From: Spirochaetaceae bacterium
GTDB lineage: Bacteria > Spirochaetota > Spirochaetia > SZUA-6 > Bin103
Length of the DNA stretch: 26,289 nucleotides
Assembly (NCBI GenBank): GCA_028818385.1
Contig: JAPPNY010000219.1
Location: 1,414 to 27,702, forward strand
Direction of reading: 5' to 3'
This document shows positions 16,084 to 22,914 of this stretch, piece by piece. Each line of letters opens with the position of its first letter. Position 1 is the first letter of the stretch. Position numbers and translations under genes: made by a program. The notes below the pieces were generated by a model. It saw only the letters and a program-made list of their open reading frames with translations, was not told the DNA's origin and did no database searches.

Positions 16084-16113
16084 ACCGTAGGCAGCGGGCT
16101 CGGCGACCGTCAA
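16084..16113 (-). promoter_or_regulatory. Probable sigma-70-type promoter of the solute-binding-protein gene
   Basis: On the minus strand TTGACG (16113-16108) and TACGGT (16089-16084) are separated by 18 bases. Transcription would start near 16077, leaving a leader of about 50 bases with AAGGGAGG just before the ATG. The same spacing and nearly the same boxes occur before higB (18207-18236). Confidence 0.45.
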
Positions 16114-16146
16114 GGCTACCCGCCGCTGCCGCACCCGGAGCACCAC

Positions 16147-16884
16147 ATGGCAGCACCGCCCGCGGACACGACCCTCCTCGATGATCTGGCTCGCATCGAC
16201 ACTCCGACCATCTGTAACATCGTCGAGCTGTTCGACGTGCGCTCACCGGCCGCCGGCTTCATGGACGGGCGCATCCGCTGCGAGTATCCCGACCTGCCGC
16301 CGATGGTCGGGTACGCGGCCACGGCGACGTATCGGTCCGCCTACGCTTCGGCCGAAGGCGAGGGGTGCGAGCCCGCCGAGCTGCTTGCGACCTTCGAGTC
16401 GCTGCCCGGCCCCGCGGTGGTGGTGATCCAGGACCTGGACGAGCCGCCGGCCGCGGCCTGCTTCGGGGACGTGTCCTGCAGCAGCTACCAGGCGTTCGGG
16501 GCGCGCGGCGTGGTCACCTCCGGCGCCGGGCGCGACCTGGAGCAGGTGCAGGCCCTGCGCTTCCCGGCGTTCACGGCCGGGACGATCTGCTCGCACGGGT
16601 TCAGCTACCTGGTGGACACCGGCATCCCCGTGCAGGTCGGCGGGATCACGATACGACCCGGCGACCTGATCCATGGCGACCGCAACGGTGTCGTCACCAT
16701 CCCGAAGGCCATCGCCGCCCAGGTCGCCACGCTGGCCGACGACTTCATCGCCGCCGAACAGGAAGTGCTCTCCTACCTGCAATCGGCCCGGCCGCCGACC
16801 GTCGCCGGCTACCGCGACTCCGTGGCGCGCATGCAGCGGCAGCAGGCCGAGCTTAGGGACCGGATCGCCGCCGGGCGGCGCTGA
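16147..16884 (+). CDS. RraA/HMG-aldolase family protein
   Basis: From ATG 16147 the protein has 245 residues, with a core of RraA/4-hydroxy-4-methyl-2-oxoglutarate aldolase type. It begins LLDDLARIDTPTICNIVELF and contains GARGVVTSGAGRDLEQVQ, where the R-D pair corresponds to the substrate/metal-binding Arg-Asp of the aldolases, then DLIHGDRNGVVTIPKAIA. A C-terminal helix of about 35 charged residues follows. Members cleave or decarboxylate branched 2-oxo acids, and others only bind partners. An in-frame ATG at 16066 has a slightly better ribosome site but would overlap the presumed promoter and leader of the divergent gene, so I prefer 16147 (not certain). It is followed after 3 bases by an Asp-box gene. 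Confidence 0.8.
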   Translation: MAAPPADTTLLDDLARIDTPTICNIVELFDVRSPAAGFMDGRIRCEYPDLPPMVGYAATATYRSAYASAEGEGCEPAELLATFESLPGPAVVVIQDLDEPPAAACFGDVSCSSYQAFGARGVVTSGAGRDLEQVQALRFPAFTAGTICSHGFSYLVDTGIPVQVGGITIRPGDLIHGDRNGVVTIPKAIAAQVATLADDFIAAEQEVLSYLQSARPPTVAGYRDSVARMQRQQAELRDRIAAGRR

Positions 16885-16887
16885 CCC

Positions 16888-18060
16888 ATGGCCACCGAAC
16901 CCGACCTGAACGCAGCCGGCGGCGACCGGCCCACGCCCGAGGAGGCGGCGCGCAACGCTCCGCTGCTCGCCGGCTACGACTACGACCGCTACCCATCGTC
17001 GATCACGGGGTTCACGGGCATCAACCTGCAGCGCGTGTTCGTGCGGCGGCAGGCGCCCGCCGTGCGCACCCGCGTCGGGCCGCGCGGCAACTTCAAGGGA
17101 GCCATCGCGCGCCTGTCCGACGGCACGCTGATCGCCGCGGCATGCCGCAGGATCGATGTGCACGGGCTGTTCGGCGTCCACGTCTACCGCAGCGACGACC
17201 GCGGATTGACGTGGCGGGAGATCGGCGAGACGACGCTCCTGGGCAAGGAGATGAGCCTGACCGCGCTGCAGGACGACTCCCTGCTGCTCACGGTGGAGTC
17301 GGGGGCGATTCCCGGCAATGGCACCCGGATGCAGTACCACCGGTCGAACGACGGCGGCCGGACCTGGGCGACCGATTTCCTCGACGGGCTGGGAAAGCCG
17401 CGCAACGTGCTGGTGGAAGCGGACGGCAGCCTGCTCATGGTGCGCCCGCTCGGCTCGGCGTACCTGCAGCGCTTCTACGACGCGGCAGGCAGGGACTTCG
17501 AGCCGAACCCGCATCTCGAATTGTGCCGCTCGCGGGACGGCGGACTTACCTGGGAGCGCACCCCTGGGCGCGTCGCCTGGTCGGTGAGCACCTTCGGTGA
17601 GGTCTCGGTCGCTCGCCTTCCCGACGGCCGGCTGCTCGCGTCGCTGCGCACCAACCCGCCCGGAACGGAGGGAGAGGGGCAGCAGCTCACCTACCTCACC
17701 GAGTCCGAGGACGACGGCGCCACATGGTGCGAGCCGTGGCCGATGACCAACCTCGCCGAGGTGCAGGTGAACCTGCTCGTGCTGCGCGACGGCCGGCTGC
17801 TGGCGACCTACACCAACTACCACCTGCCGTTCGGCGTGTGTGCCCAGACCTCCGAAGACAGCGGCCGGACGTGGAGCTTCGACGCGCCGATCCAGCTCGC
17901 CGTCTCGGCGGACTGCTACACGGGATGGCCGGTGACCGTCGAGCTCGACGACGATGAGTTGATCACCTGCTACATGATCACCGCTTTCCAGAACGAACCG
18001 CCGGAGTCCAAGGGCGTGCTGCGCAACGTGTGCGAGGTGGTCCGTTGGCGGTTGCCCTGA
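16888..18060 (+). CDS. Asp-box (BNR/sialidase-superfamily) protein, cytoplasmic
   Basis: The 390-residue protein has five textbook Asp boxes: RSDDRGLTWRE, RSNDGGRTWAT, RSRDGGLTWER, ESEDDGATWCE and SEDSGRTWSF. Together with intervening hydrophobic strands such as LSDGTLIAA, LPDGRLLASL and LRDGRLLATY they make this the cleanest propeller in the island. There is no signal peptide, and the N-terminal ~50 residues are polar. It begins 3 bases after the RraA gene and is surely co-transcribed with it. An RraA-family enzyme beside an Asp-box protein suggests consecutive intracellular steps, cleavage of a glycan followed by handling of an acid product. That is inference only. The FRIP motif is not evident, so sialidase activity is unproven. 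Confidence 0.82.
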   Translation: MATEPDLNAAGGDRPTPEEAARNAPLLAGYDYDRYPSSITGFTGINLQRVFVRRQAPAVRTRVGPRGNFKGAIARLSDGTLIAAACRRIDVHGLFGVHVYRSDDRGLTWREIGETTLLGKEMSLTALQDDSLLLTVESGAIPGNGTRMQYHRSNDGGRTWATDFLDGLGKPRNVLVEADGSLLMVRPLGSAYLQRFYDAAGRDFEPNPHLELCRSRDGGLTWERTPGRVAWSVSTFGEVSVARLPDGRLLASLRTNPPGTEGEGQQLTYLTESEDDGATWCEPWPMTNLAEVQVNLLVLRDGRLLATYTNYHLPFGVCAQTSEDSGRTWSFDAPIQLAVSADCYTGWPVTVELDDDELITCYMITAFQNEPPESKGVLRNVCEVVRWRLP

Positions 18061-18206
18061 GGGACGGCGAAGCCGCTCACAGCGTCGTGAGCCGTTCCTG
18101 CGTGAAGGCGAACCGCTCGTCCATCAGCTCGCGCTGAGCCCCGAGCAACTCGCGCGAGGCGGCTGCGGCTCAGCCGGCCCGAGGCACAAGACAACCGCCA
18201 CGGCCG

Positions 18207-18236
18207 TTGACGGAACGTACCGTCAATCGTTACGCT
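18207..18236 (+). promoter_or_regulatory. higBA promoter with overlapping palindromic operator
   Basis: TTGACGG (18207-18213) and CCGTCAA (18220-18226) form a 7-base inverted repeat around a further ACGT palindrome. TTGACG also serves as a -35 box, with TACGCT (18231-18236) as a -10 box after 18 bases. The ATG of higB begins only 5 bases after the -10. The arrangement fits autorepression by the HigA helix-turn-helix protein. Confidence 0.55.
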
Positions 18237-18241
18237 GCTGC

Positions 18242-18523
18242 ATGATCGAGAGCTTCGCGGACAAGATGACCGCGGCTGTCTTCACGGGCCACGCCGTGCG
18301 CGGCCTGCCCATGCAGATTCAGCGTCGAGCGCGGGCGAAGCTCCTGGCGATCGACGCGGCCGGCCGGCTCGATGATCTGCTAGCGCCGCCCGGCAATCGT
18401 CTCGAGGCTCTCCGTGCCGACCGCGCCGGGCAACACAGCGTTCGCATCAACGATCGATGGCGAATCTGTTTCGTGTGGCGGAATGGTAACGCATGGGACG
18501 TCGAGATCGTCGACTACCATTGA
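18242..18523 (+). CDS. higB: HigB/RelE-family toxin
   Basis: The 93-residue protein matches the plasmid-maintenance-killer group (PF05015) of RelE-like mRNA interferases throughout. It opens MIESFADKMTA. The middle RRARAKLLAIDAAGRLDDL corresponds to the helix with the usual K/R-R-L-x-x-L-D-A pattern. Then come PPGNRLEALRADRAGQHSVR, INDRWRICFVW and the typical end DVEIVDYH. Such toxins cut mRNA on the ribosome. The ATG at 18242 gives the conserved MI-SF start but has no ribosome site and lies almost on the predicted transcription start, so the mRNA may be leaderless. The stop overlaps the ribosome site of the antitoxin gene that follows. Toxin-first order is the hallmark of higBA. Confidence 0.88.
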   Translation: MIESFADKMTAAVFTGHAVRGLPMQIQRRARAKLLAIDAAGRLDDLLAPPGNRLEALRADRAGQHSVRINDRWRICFVWRNGNAWDVEIVDYH

Positions 18524-18536
18524 GGAGGGAGCGAGT

Positions 18537-18917
18537 ATGGGCATCAAGCGCGAAGCTGTTGATCGACAGCAGATCGACTACTCCGATGTGAGCACGGGGG
18601 GGCGGCTGCCGCCGGTGCACCCTGGCGAGATCCTGCGCGACGAGTTTCTGAAGCCGATGAATCTGAGCGTATACGGGCTAGCCCGATCCCTGAATGTGTC
18701 TCGGCCTCGGCTGAACGATATCGTGCTAGGACGCCGCGGCGTCACGACCGATACCGCGCTGCGTCTCGGGCGCTACTTCGGCATGACGCCTGAGTTCTGG
18801 ATCAACCTTCAAACGCGCTATGACCTCGACGTTGCGGAGCGCACGATCAGCAGCCAGATCGAGCAGGAGATCGAGCCGCGCACAGCAGCAATTGGGCCCA
18901 CCGGCCAGGCATCTTGA
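18537..18917 (+). CDS. higA: HigA-family antitoxin (XRE helix-turn-helix)
   Basis: The 126-residue protein carries the HigA signature VHPGEILRDEFLKPMNLS, followed by the helix-turn-helix YGLARSLNVSRPRLNDIVLG, then RRGVTTDTALRLGRYFG and PEFWINLQTRYDL, all in the family order. An acidic N-terminal extension of about 25 residues and a C-terminal tail (QIEQEIEP) flank it. The frame is open further upstream, but the ATG at 18537 is set by GAGGAGGGA at 18522-18530, which overlaps the toxin stop codon. It should bind and neutralise HigB and repress the palindrome at 18207-18226. Confidence 0.9.
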   Translation: MGIKREAVDRQQIDYSDVSTGGRLPPVHPGEILRDEFLKPMNLSVYGLARSLNVSRPRLNDIVLGRRGVTTDTALRLGRYFGMTPEFWINLQTRYDLDVAERTISSQIEQEIEPRTAAIGPTGQAS

Positions 18918-18920
18918 AGA

Positions 18921-18949
18921 ACCGATAGGCCGGACCTGGCGCTATCGGT
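18921..18949. terminator. Stem-loop between convergent higA and the ABC exporter, possible bidirectional terminator
   Basis: An 8-base perfect repeat, ACCGATAG (18921-18928) and CTATCGGT (18942-18949), extends inwards with GCC/GGC across a small bulge. It lies just after the higA stop and covers the stop codon of the convergent exporter gene. There is no T tract on either side, so efficiency is uncertain. Confidence 0.4.
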
Positions 18950-20798
18950 ATCCGCTGGCCTGTGTCTCGAACATCCGCGCGTACAGTCCGCTGACCGCCG
19001 TCAGCTCATCGTGCGTTCCCTGCTGGACCACGCGCCCGGAATCGAGCACGATGATGTGATCGGCGAGGCGCACGTTCGAGAACCGGTGAGAGATCATCAC
19101 CGAGGTCTGCTCTCCGGTCAGCTCCAGGAATGAGCGAAAGACCTCGAACTCCGCCAGGGCATCCAGGTGCGCCGTCGGTTCATCGATGACGAACAGCGAT
19201 CCCTTCCGCATGTAGCCGCGAGCGAGTCCGACTTTCTGCCACTGCCCTCCCGACAGGTCCCGGCCGATCCCGAACTGGCCGCCGAGAAACGTCTCGAATC
19301 CATCGGGGAGTGCTGCCAGGTCTTCGTCGACGGCTGCGGCATCCGCCGCCGCCCGGATTCGCTGCAGATCGGACACGTGCGCGACGTCCCCAAAGCCGAC
19401 GTTCTCCCGCGCGGTGAGCGCATACCGCACGCAATCCTGGAACACCACCGCGAATCTCCGCTGCAGCTCCGCCAGGTCGAACTCCCTGATGTCCTCGCCG
19501 TTGATCAGGATCTGACCAACCGTCGGATCGTAGAGACGCGTCAGCAGCTTGACGATCGTCGTCTTGCCCGAGCCGTTCTGCCCGACCAGCGCAACCTTCT
19601 GCCCGCGTTCCATCACGAAGCTGACATCGTCCAGCACGTTCCCCTGCACTGATGGATACGCGAAGCTCACGTGCCTGAACTCCACGCGATCGATCGTCTC
19701 CGGCATCCGGCGCTTCACGGTCAGCCGTCGGAGCGAGCCCGGCACCGCCGTGGGGTCGAGATCAAGAAACGTGAAGAGGTTGACCAGCGTCAGCGTCTGC
19801 TCGAAGAACTGCCCGCCATAGCTGAAGGTCTGCTGCAGCGCCTCCTTGCCTCTCCAGGCGGCCTGGGTGCCCAGCACGACATCCCCGACCGAGATGGCTC
19901 TGGCCAGCGCCCTGAGCACGATGAACACCCACACGCCGGCCACCACGGCGTCCGAAAGGAGGCCGAGGCTCGCTCGCCACAGGGTGCTCTTCCGCGTGAA
20001 GGACTGCTCGCGCCGCAGCCGCTGTTCGTTGACTTGCCGAAAGCGGGGGATGAAATAGTCCGACAAGCCGAACAGCCGCACCTCGTTCGCCGTCTGGCGC
20101 TCGCTCATCAAGCCGGTGAGATACTTCAGGAGCCGGTGGTGGGTGGACAGACTGTTCTCCAGCGCCCAGCCCCGCCTCGCGAACCAGCTCGTGGCGATCA
20201 GTTGCGGCAGCGCGGACAGCACCATCGCCACGGGAATGGCCCAGTGGATGGTCGACAGGACCGCGATGGTCGCGACCAGCGAGATGGCCGCCTGCACCAG
20301 GAAGTAGAAGCCCCACATGAAGCTCAACGAGTTCATCAGCGCGCCGCGCACGGCACGTTCCAGGAGGTCCAGGTACTTCGGGCTTTCGTAGAACGCCGCA
20401 TCGAGCGTGCTGCACTTGCGCATGATGAGCGCGTGCACGTGGGACTCCACCCGATTCGTCGAGTGCGTGCGCACGATCTCTTCCGCGGCACCGGTCGCCT
20501 TGTCCAGCAGCCAGACCGACAGCAGCAGGCCTCCCAGCAGGTAGAGTCCCTGGGCGGAATCGGCAGTCACGCCCACGACGGGAAGGACGAGCGTGCCGCC
20601 GCCGATCACTTCCACGGCGACGTCCACGAACAGTTTGGCGACGCCGAGCACGAGCAGGGGTATGACGGCGCGGATCGCCGTGATGACGAGCTGGGTCAGC
20701 GACAGCCCCGGAGCGGCCCGGAAGAACAGGAACAGGGCCCTCGGGACGGTCCTCAGGACGCTCGGCCACTCGCTGGCCGCCGTGGTTTCGGGTTGCAT
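18942..20798 (-). CDS. ABC exporter half-transporter (membrane domain fused to ATPase)
   Basis: The 618-residue protein has an N-terminal six-helix exporter domain (about 20-330; hydrophobic runs such as LVITAIRAVIPLLVLGVAKL and GLYLLGGLLLSVWLL) and a C-terminal ATPase. The ATPase shows Walker A GQNGSGKT, Q-loop VFQD, signature LSGGQWQKV, Walker B LFVIDEPTAHLD with the catalytic glutamate, and H-loop MISHRF, so it should be hydrolysis-competent. Such half-transporters work as homo- or heterodimers and export lipids, peptides or drugs. No second half lies nearby, which favours a homodimer. The ATG at 20798 is the only sensible start, with a modest AAGG before it. The frame remains open upstream, but that stretch is non-coding. 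The cargo cannot be inferred. Confidence 0.87.
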   Translation of the reverse strand: MQPETTAASEWPSVLRTVPRALFLFFRAAPGLSLTQLVITAIRAVIPLLVLGVAKLFVDVAVEVIGGGTLVLPVVGVTADSAQGLYLLGGLLLSVWLLDKATGAAEEIVRTHSTNRVESHVHALIMRKCSTLDAAFYESPKYLDLLERAVRGALMNSLSFMWGFYFLVQAAISLVATIAVLSTIHWAIPVAMVLSALPQLIATSWFARRGWALENSLSTHHRLLKYLTGLMSERQTANEVRLFGLSDYFIPRFRQVNEQRLRREQSFTRKSTLWRASLGLLSDAVVAGVWVFIVLRALARAISVGDVVLGTQAAWRGKEALQQTFSYGGQFFEQTLTLVNLFTFLDLDPTAVPGSLRRLTVKRRMPETIDRVEFRHVSFAYPSVQGNVLDDVSFVMERGQKVALVGQNGSGKTTIVKLLTRLYDPTVGQILINGEDIREFDLAELQRRFAVVFQDCVRYALTARENVGFGDVAHVSDLQRIRAAADAAAVDEDLAALPDGFETFLGGQFGIGRDLSGGQWQKVGLARGYMRKGSLFVIDEPTAHLDALAEFEVFRSFLELTGEQTSVMISHRFSNVRLADHIIVLDSGRVVQQGTHDELTAVSGLYARMFETQASGYR

Positions 20799-20969
20799 GG
20801 GCCGAACCTTAGGAGCCACCGAACTGGCCGCCAAGGGCCACCCGCCCATGACCGTGCTTCTCGGCCAAGGCACGCTCGGCCTCGCTGAGGTAACCGTCAG
20901 CCGCCATCTGCACCCCTCGGCATTCCGCGACCCTGGCCCAAAGAAGGATTCGGCTATAGCGGCGCCGTG

Positions 20970-21058
20970 GGGCGTCGAGTGCGCGGGCCACCCCGTCATA
21001 GCGGCTGGCGCGGAGGTCGCAGCCGACCGCGCGGTCGGCGCCATAGTGCGGTGCTGGA
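20970..21058 (-). pseudogene. Relic copy of part of the thiamine-diphosphate enzyme gene
   Basis: These 89 bases align with 23043-23132, inside the intact thiamine-diphosphate enzyme gene, at roughly 75 of 90 positions by hand alignment with one single-base gap. On the minus strand they read [19 protein letters not shown] with ARALDA, against [19 protein letters not shown] with VRALDA in the intact protein (about residues 463-492). The missing base shifts the frame just before this text. No start, catalytic region or remaining gene is attached. It lies in the 266-base gap between the exporter and lnt, and I see no other gene in that gap. Confidence 0.7.
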
Positions 21059-21064
21059 GCTACC

Positions 21065-22771
21065 ATGAGCGGCGTGTTCCTCCATCGGTACGGGCCGGCG
21101 CTCGTGTCCGCGATCGCCGTGCCCCTGGCGCTCCCGAACGAGCTGGCGCTGCTCGGCAATCCGCTGCTCGGTCCGGTCGCCTTCGCGCCGCTGTTCCTCT
21201 CGATCTACCGCAGCCGCTCCTACGCCCAGGCCGCCGTCGCCGCCGTCCTGTTCATGGTGATCGCCACGCCGCTGTCGTACTACTGGCTGCTGTACTTCCA
21301 GGATTACGCGCTCTGGACGCTGGGCGGCACCGTGCTCGGGTACGCGCTGTTCGGCGCCCTGCTGGGGCCGATGCTGCGCGGCGTGGCCCTCGCCGCCGGC
21401 CGCCTGCGCCCGTACGCAATGGCCGCCGCATGGACGATCTACGAGTTCCTGAAGTCGTCGGGGTTCCTGGGTTTCCCCTGGGGGCTCGCCGCCCATCCGG
21501 TGAACGCGATCACGCCGCTGATCCAGGTCACGGCGCTGACCGGCGTGTGGGGACTGTCGCTGCTGATGGCCCTGGTCAACGCCGCGGTCGCCGAGGGCGT
21601 GCAGCGCCCGTGGCGGCGCCAGCCTGTAGGGACGTACCTCATGGTCGCGGCGTTGGCGATCGGCGCGTTGGGCTACGGCTTCCTGCGGCTGGAAGTAAAG
21701 GCAACCCGGGAGCCGGCATCAGGACCGACCAGGCCGATCACCGTAGCGCTGATACAACACGACCACGATCCATGGCCCGAACGGAACCCCATTGCACGTC
21801 ACCAAGCCATCAGCAACAGCCTTCGCACGCTGATGCGGCTTACGCGCCGAGTGCTCGACGAGGGCGATCCCGATCTGGTCGTCTGGAGCGAGACAGCCTT
21901 GGTCTACCAACCGGTCGGCGACATCGATGCCGAGGCCTACTATGAGGTCACTCCGGACGGCGATCCGCTCGGGCCGTTCCTGCGCGGACTGAATGCTCAC
22001 TTGATTACCGGCGCCCCATACGAAGTCGATCCCGCTGCCGGCGAGGACAGCAACGCCTCCTTCCTGATCGATCCGGGAGCGAACGGGTTCGACCACTACC
22101 GAAAGCAGCAGCTCGTGCCGTTCGCGGAAGCGAGACCGTTCTGGGAAGTCGACATCATACGCAGGTTCTATGGTTCGATCGTGGGGATCGGCCCCGGCTG
22201 GATAGCGGGCGACCATCCGACCGTGTTCACCGTCCCCACGTCCAACGGCCACCGCGTACGGCTGTCCACGCCGATCTGCTTCGAGGATGCCTTCCCGGCC
22301 CTGAACCGGCGCTTCGTGCGCGCCGGCGCGGATCTGCTGGTCAACCTCACCAACGACTCCTGGTCGCGCACCGTGTCGTCGGAGACCCAGCACTTGGTTG
22401 CGGCGCGCTTCCGGTCGGTGGAGACGGCGCGGCCGCTCCTGCGCGCGACCAACGGCGGCATCACGGCAGCGTTCGACGTGTACGGCCGGATGATCCCCGG
22501 ATCGGTGCTGCCGCCATTCACGGCGGACGCCGCACTGGTCACGCTGCACCTGCCGGCCACGCCGGCCACGACCCCGTACACTCGCTTCGGCGACTACCTG
22601 CCCGCGGGCCTGATCCTGGCCCTCCTCCTGTTGCTCACGCTCCGACACCGTCGTCTTGCGGAGTCTAGCATCCGTTGCGCACCGCTTCGGCGAGCATCGC
22701 GTCGGCGAGCACCGGGCTTCTCGTTTCCCGTGGAGGACCGATCTCGGCCACGACGCGGTCGCGGTCCGTGA
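21065..22771 (+). CDS. lnt: Apolipoprotein N-acyltransferase
   Basis: The 568-residue protein has an N-terminal membrane half (about residues 10-210) with the Lnt-typical FLKSSGFLGFPWGLAAHP, and a periplasmic nitrilase-type domain with the full catalytic triad: E276 in VVWSETA, K347 in YRKQQLVPFAE and C405 in CFEDAF. VNLTNDSWS and a last membrane helix (LPAGLILALLLLLTL) complete the family plan. It transfers the third acyl chain to the N-terminal cysteine of lipoproteins in the inner membrane. The start follows GGAG at 21055-21058. The last ~35 residues are arginine-rich, unlike the usual short tail, and run antisense to the phd-like gene, so the original stop may have been lost. It stands alone between two converging minus-strand genes. 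Confidence 0.88.
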   Translation: MSGVFLHRYGPALVSAIAVPLALPNELALLGNPLLGPVAFAPLFLSIYRSRSYAQAAVAAVLFMVIATPLSYYWLLYFQDYALWTLGGTVLGYALFGALLGPMLRGVALAAGRLRPYAMAAAWTIYEFLKSSGFLGFPWGLAAHPVNAITPLIQVTALTGVWGLSLLMALVNAAVAEGVQRPWRRQPVGTYLMVAALAIGALGYGFLRLEVKATREPASGPTRPITVALIQHDHDPWPERNPIARHQAISNSLRTLMRLTRRVLDEGDPDLVVWSETALVYQPVGDIDAEAYYEVTPDGDPLGPFLRGLNAHLITGAPYEVDPAAGEDSNASFLIDPGANGFDHYRKQQLVPFAEARPFWEVDIIRRFYGSIVGIGPGWIAGDHPTVFTVPTSNGHRVRLSTPICFEDAFPALNRRFVRAGADLLVNLTNDSWSRTVSSETQHLVAARFRSVETARPLLRATNGGITAAFDVYGRMIPGSVLPPFTADAALVTLHLPATPATTPYTRFGDYLPAGLILALLLLLTLRHRRLAESSIRCAPLRRASRRRAPGFSFPVEDRSRPRRGRGP

Positions 22772-22853
22772 TCAGAACGGTTTCACCTGACGCCGCGAGC
22801 CGCACGTACTCGCTCAGCCGGCTGTTCAGCACCTTTATGCCAACCGATCTCAT
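22665..22853 (-). CDS. Phd/YefM-type antitoxin, orphan and probably shortened
   Basis: The 62-residue protein begins MRSVGIKVLNSRLSEYVRLA and continues SGETVLITDRDRVVAEIGPP, the DNA-binding Phd/YefM fold that pairs with VapC or Doc toxins. Homologues usually continue another 20-30 residues past the VRNG seen at its end to form the toxin-binding tail. Here a stop follows at once. No toxin gene lies downstream, because that space is taken by the 3' end of lnt on the other strand. There is no ribosome site, but a -10-like TACTTT (22866-22861) ends 7 bases before the ATG, which would make the mRNA leaderless. It may be a relic or a solitary regulator. Confidence 0.7.
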   Translation of the reverse strand: MRSVGIKVLNSRLSEYVRLAASGETVLITDRDRVVAEIGPPRETRSPVLADAMLAEAVRNGC

Positions 22854-22914
22854 GGTCGACAAAGTAGCAACTGGTATCCACCCTTTCGAGACGACGCAGG
22901 TGACCAGGATCGAG

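Noticed and set aside
14358..16184. Plus-strand 608-residue open frame
   Set aside because: Antisense to the solute-binding protein, which has a signal peptide, promoter, ribosome site and terminator.
16243..17823. Minus-strand 526-residue open frame
   Set aside because: Covers the RraA and Asp-box genes in antisense; His/Arg/Gly-rich with no recognisable domain.
18061..18206. Short minus-strand frame ending ERFAFTQERLTTL at 18077, plus a 6-bp hairpin at 18075-18092
   Set aside because: Only about 28 codons between stops with no start or ribosome site; it may be a gene-tail relic, but the evidence is too thin. The hairpin has no T tract.
20809..21159. Minus-strand 116-residue frame overlapping the lnt start
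   Set aside because: Its only recognisable part is the frameshifted relic of the thiamine-diphosphate enzyme; the start lies inside lnt and has no ribosome site.
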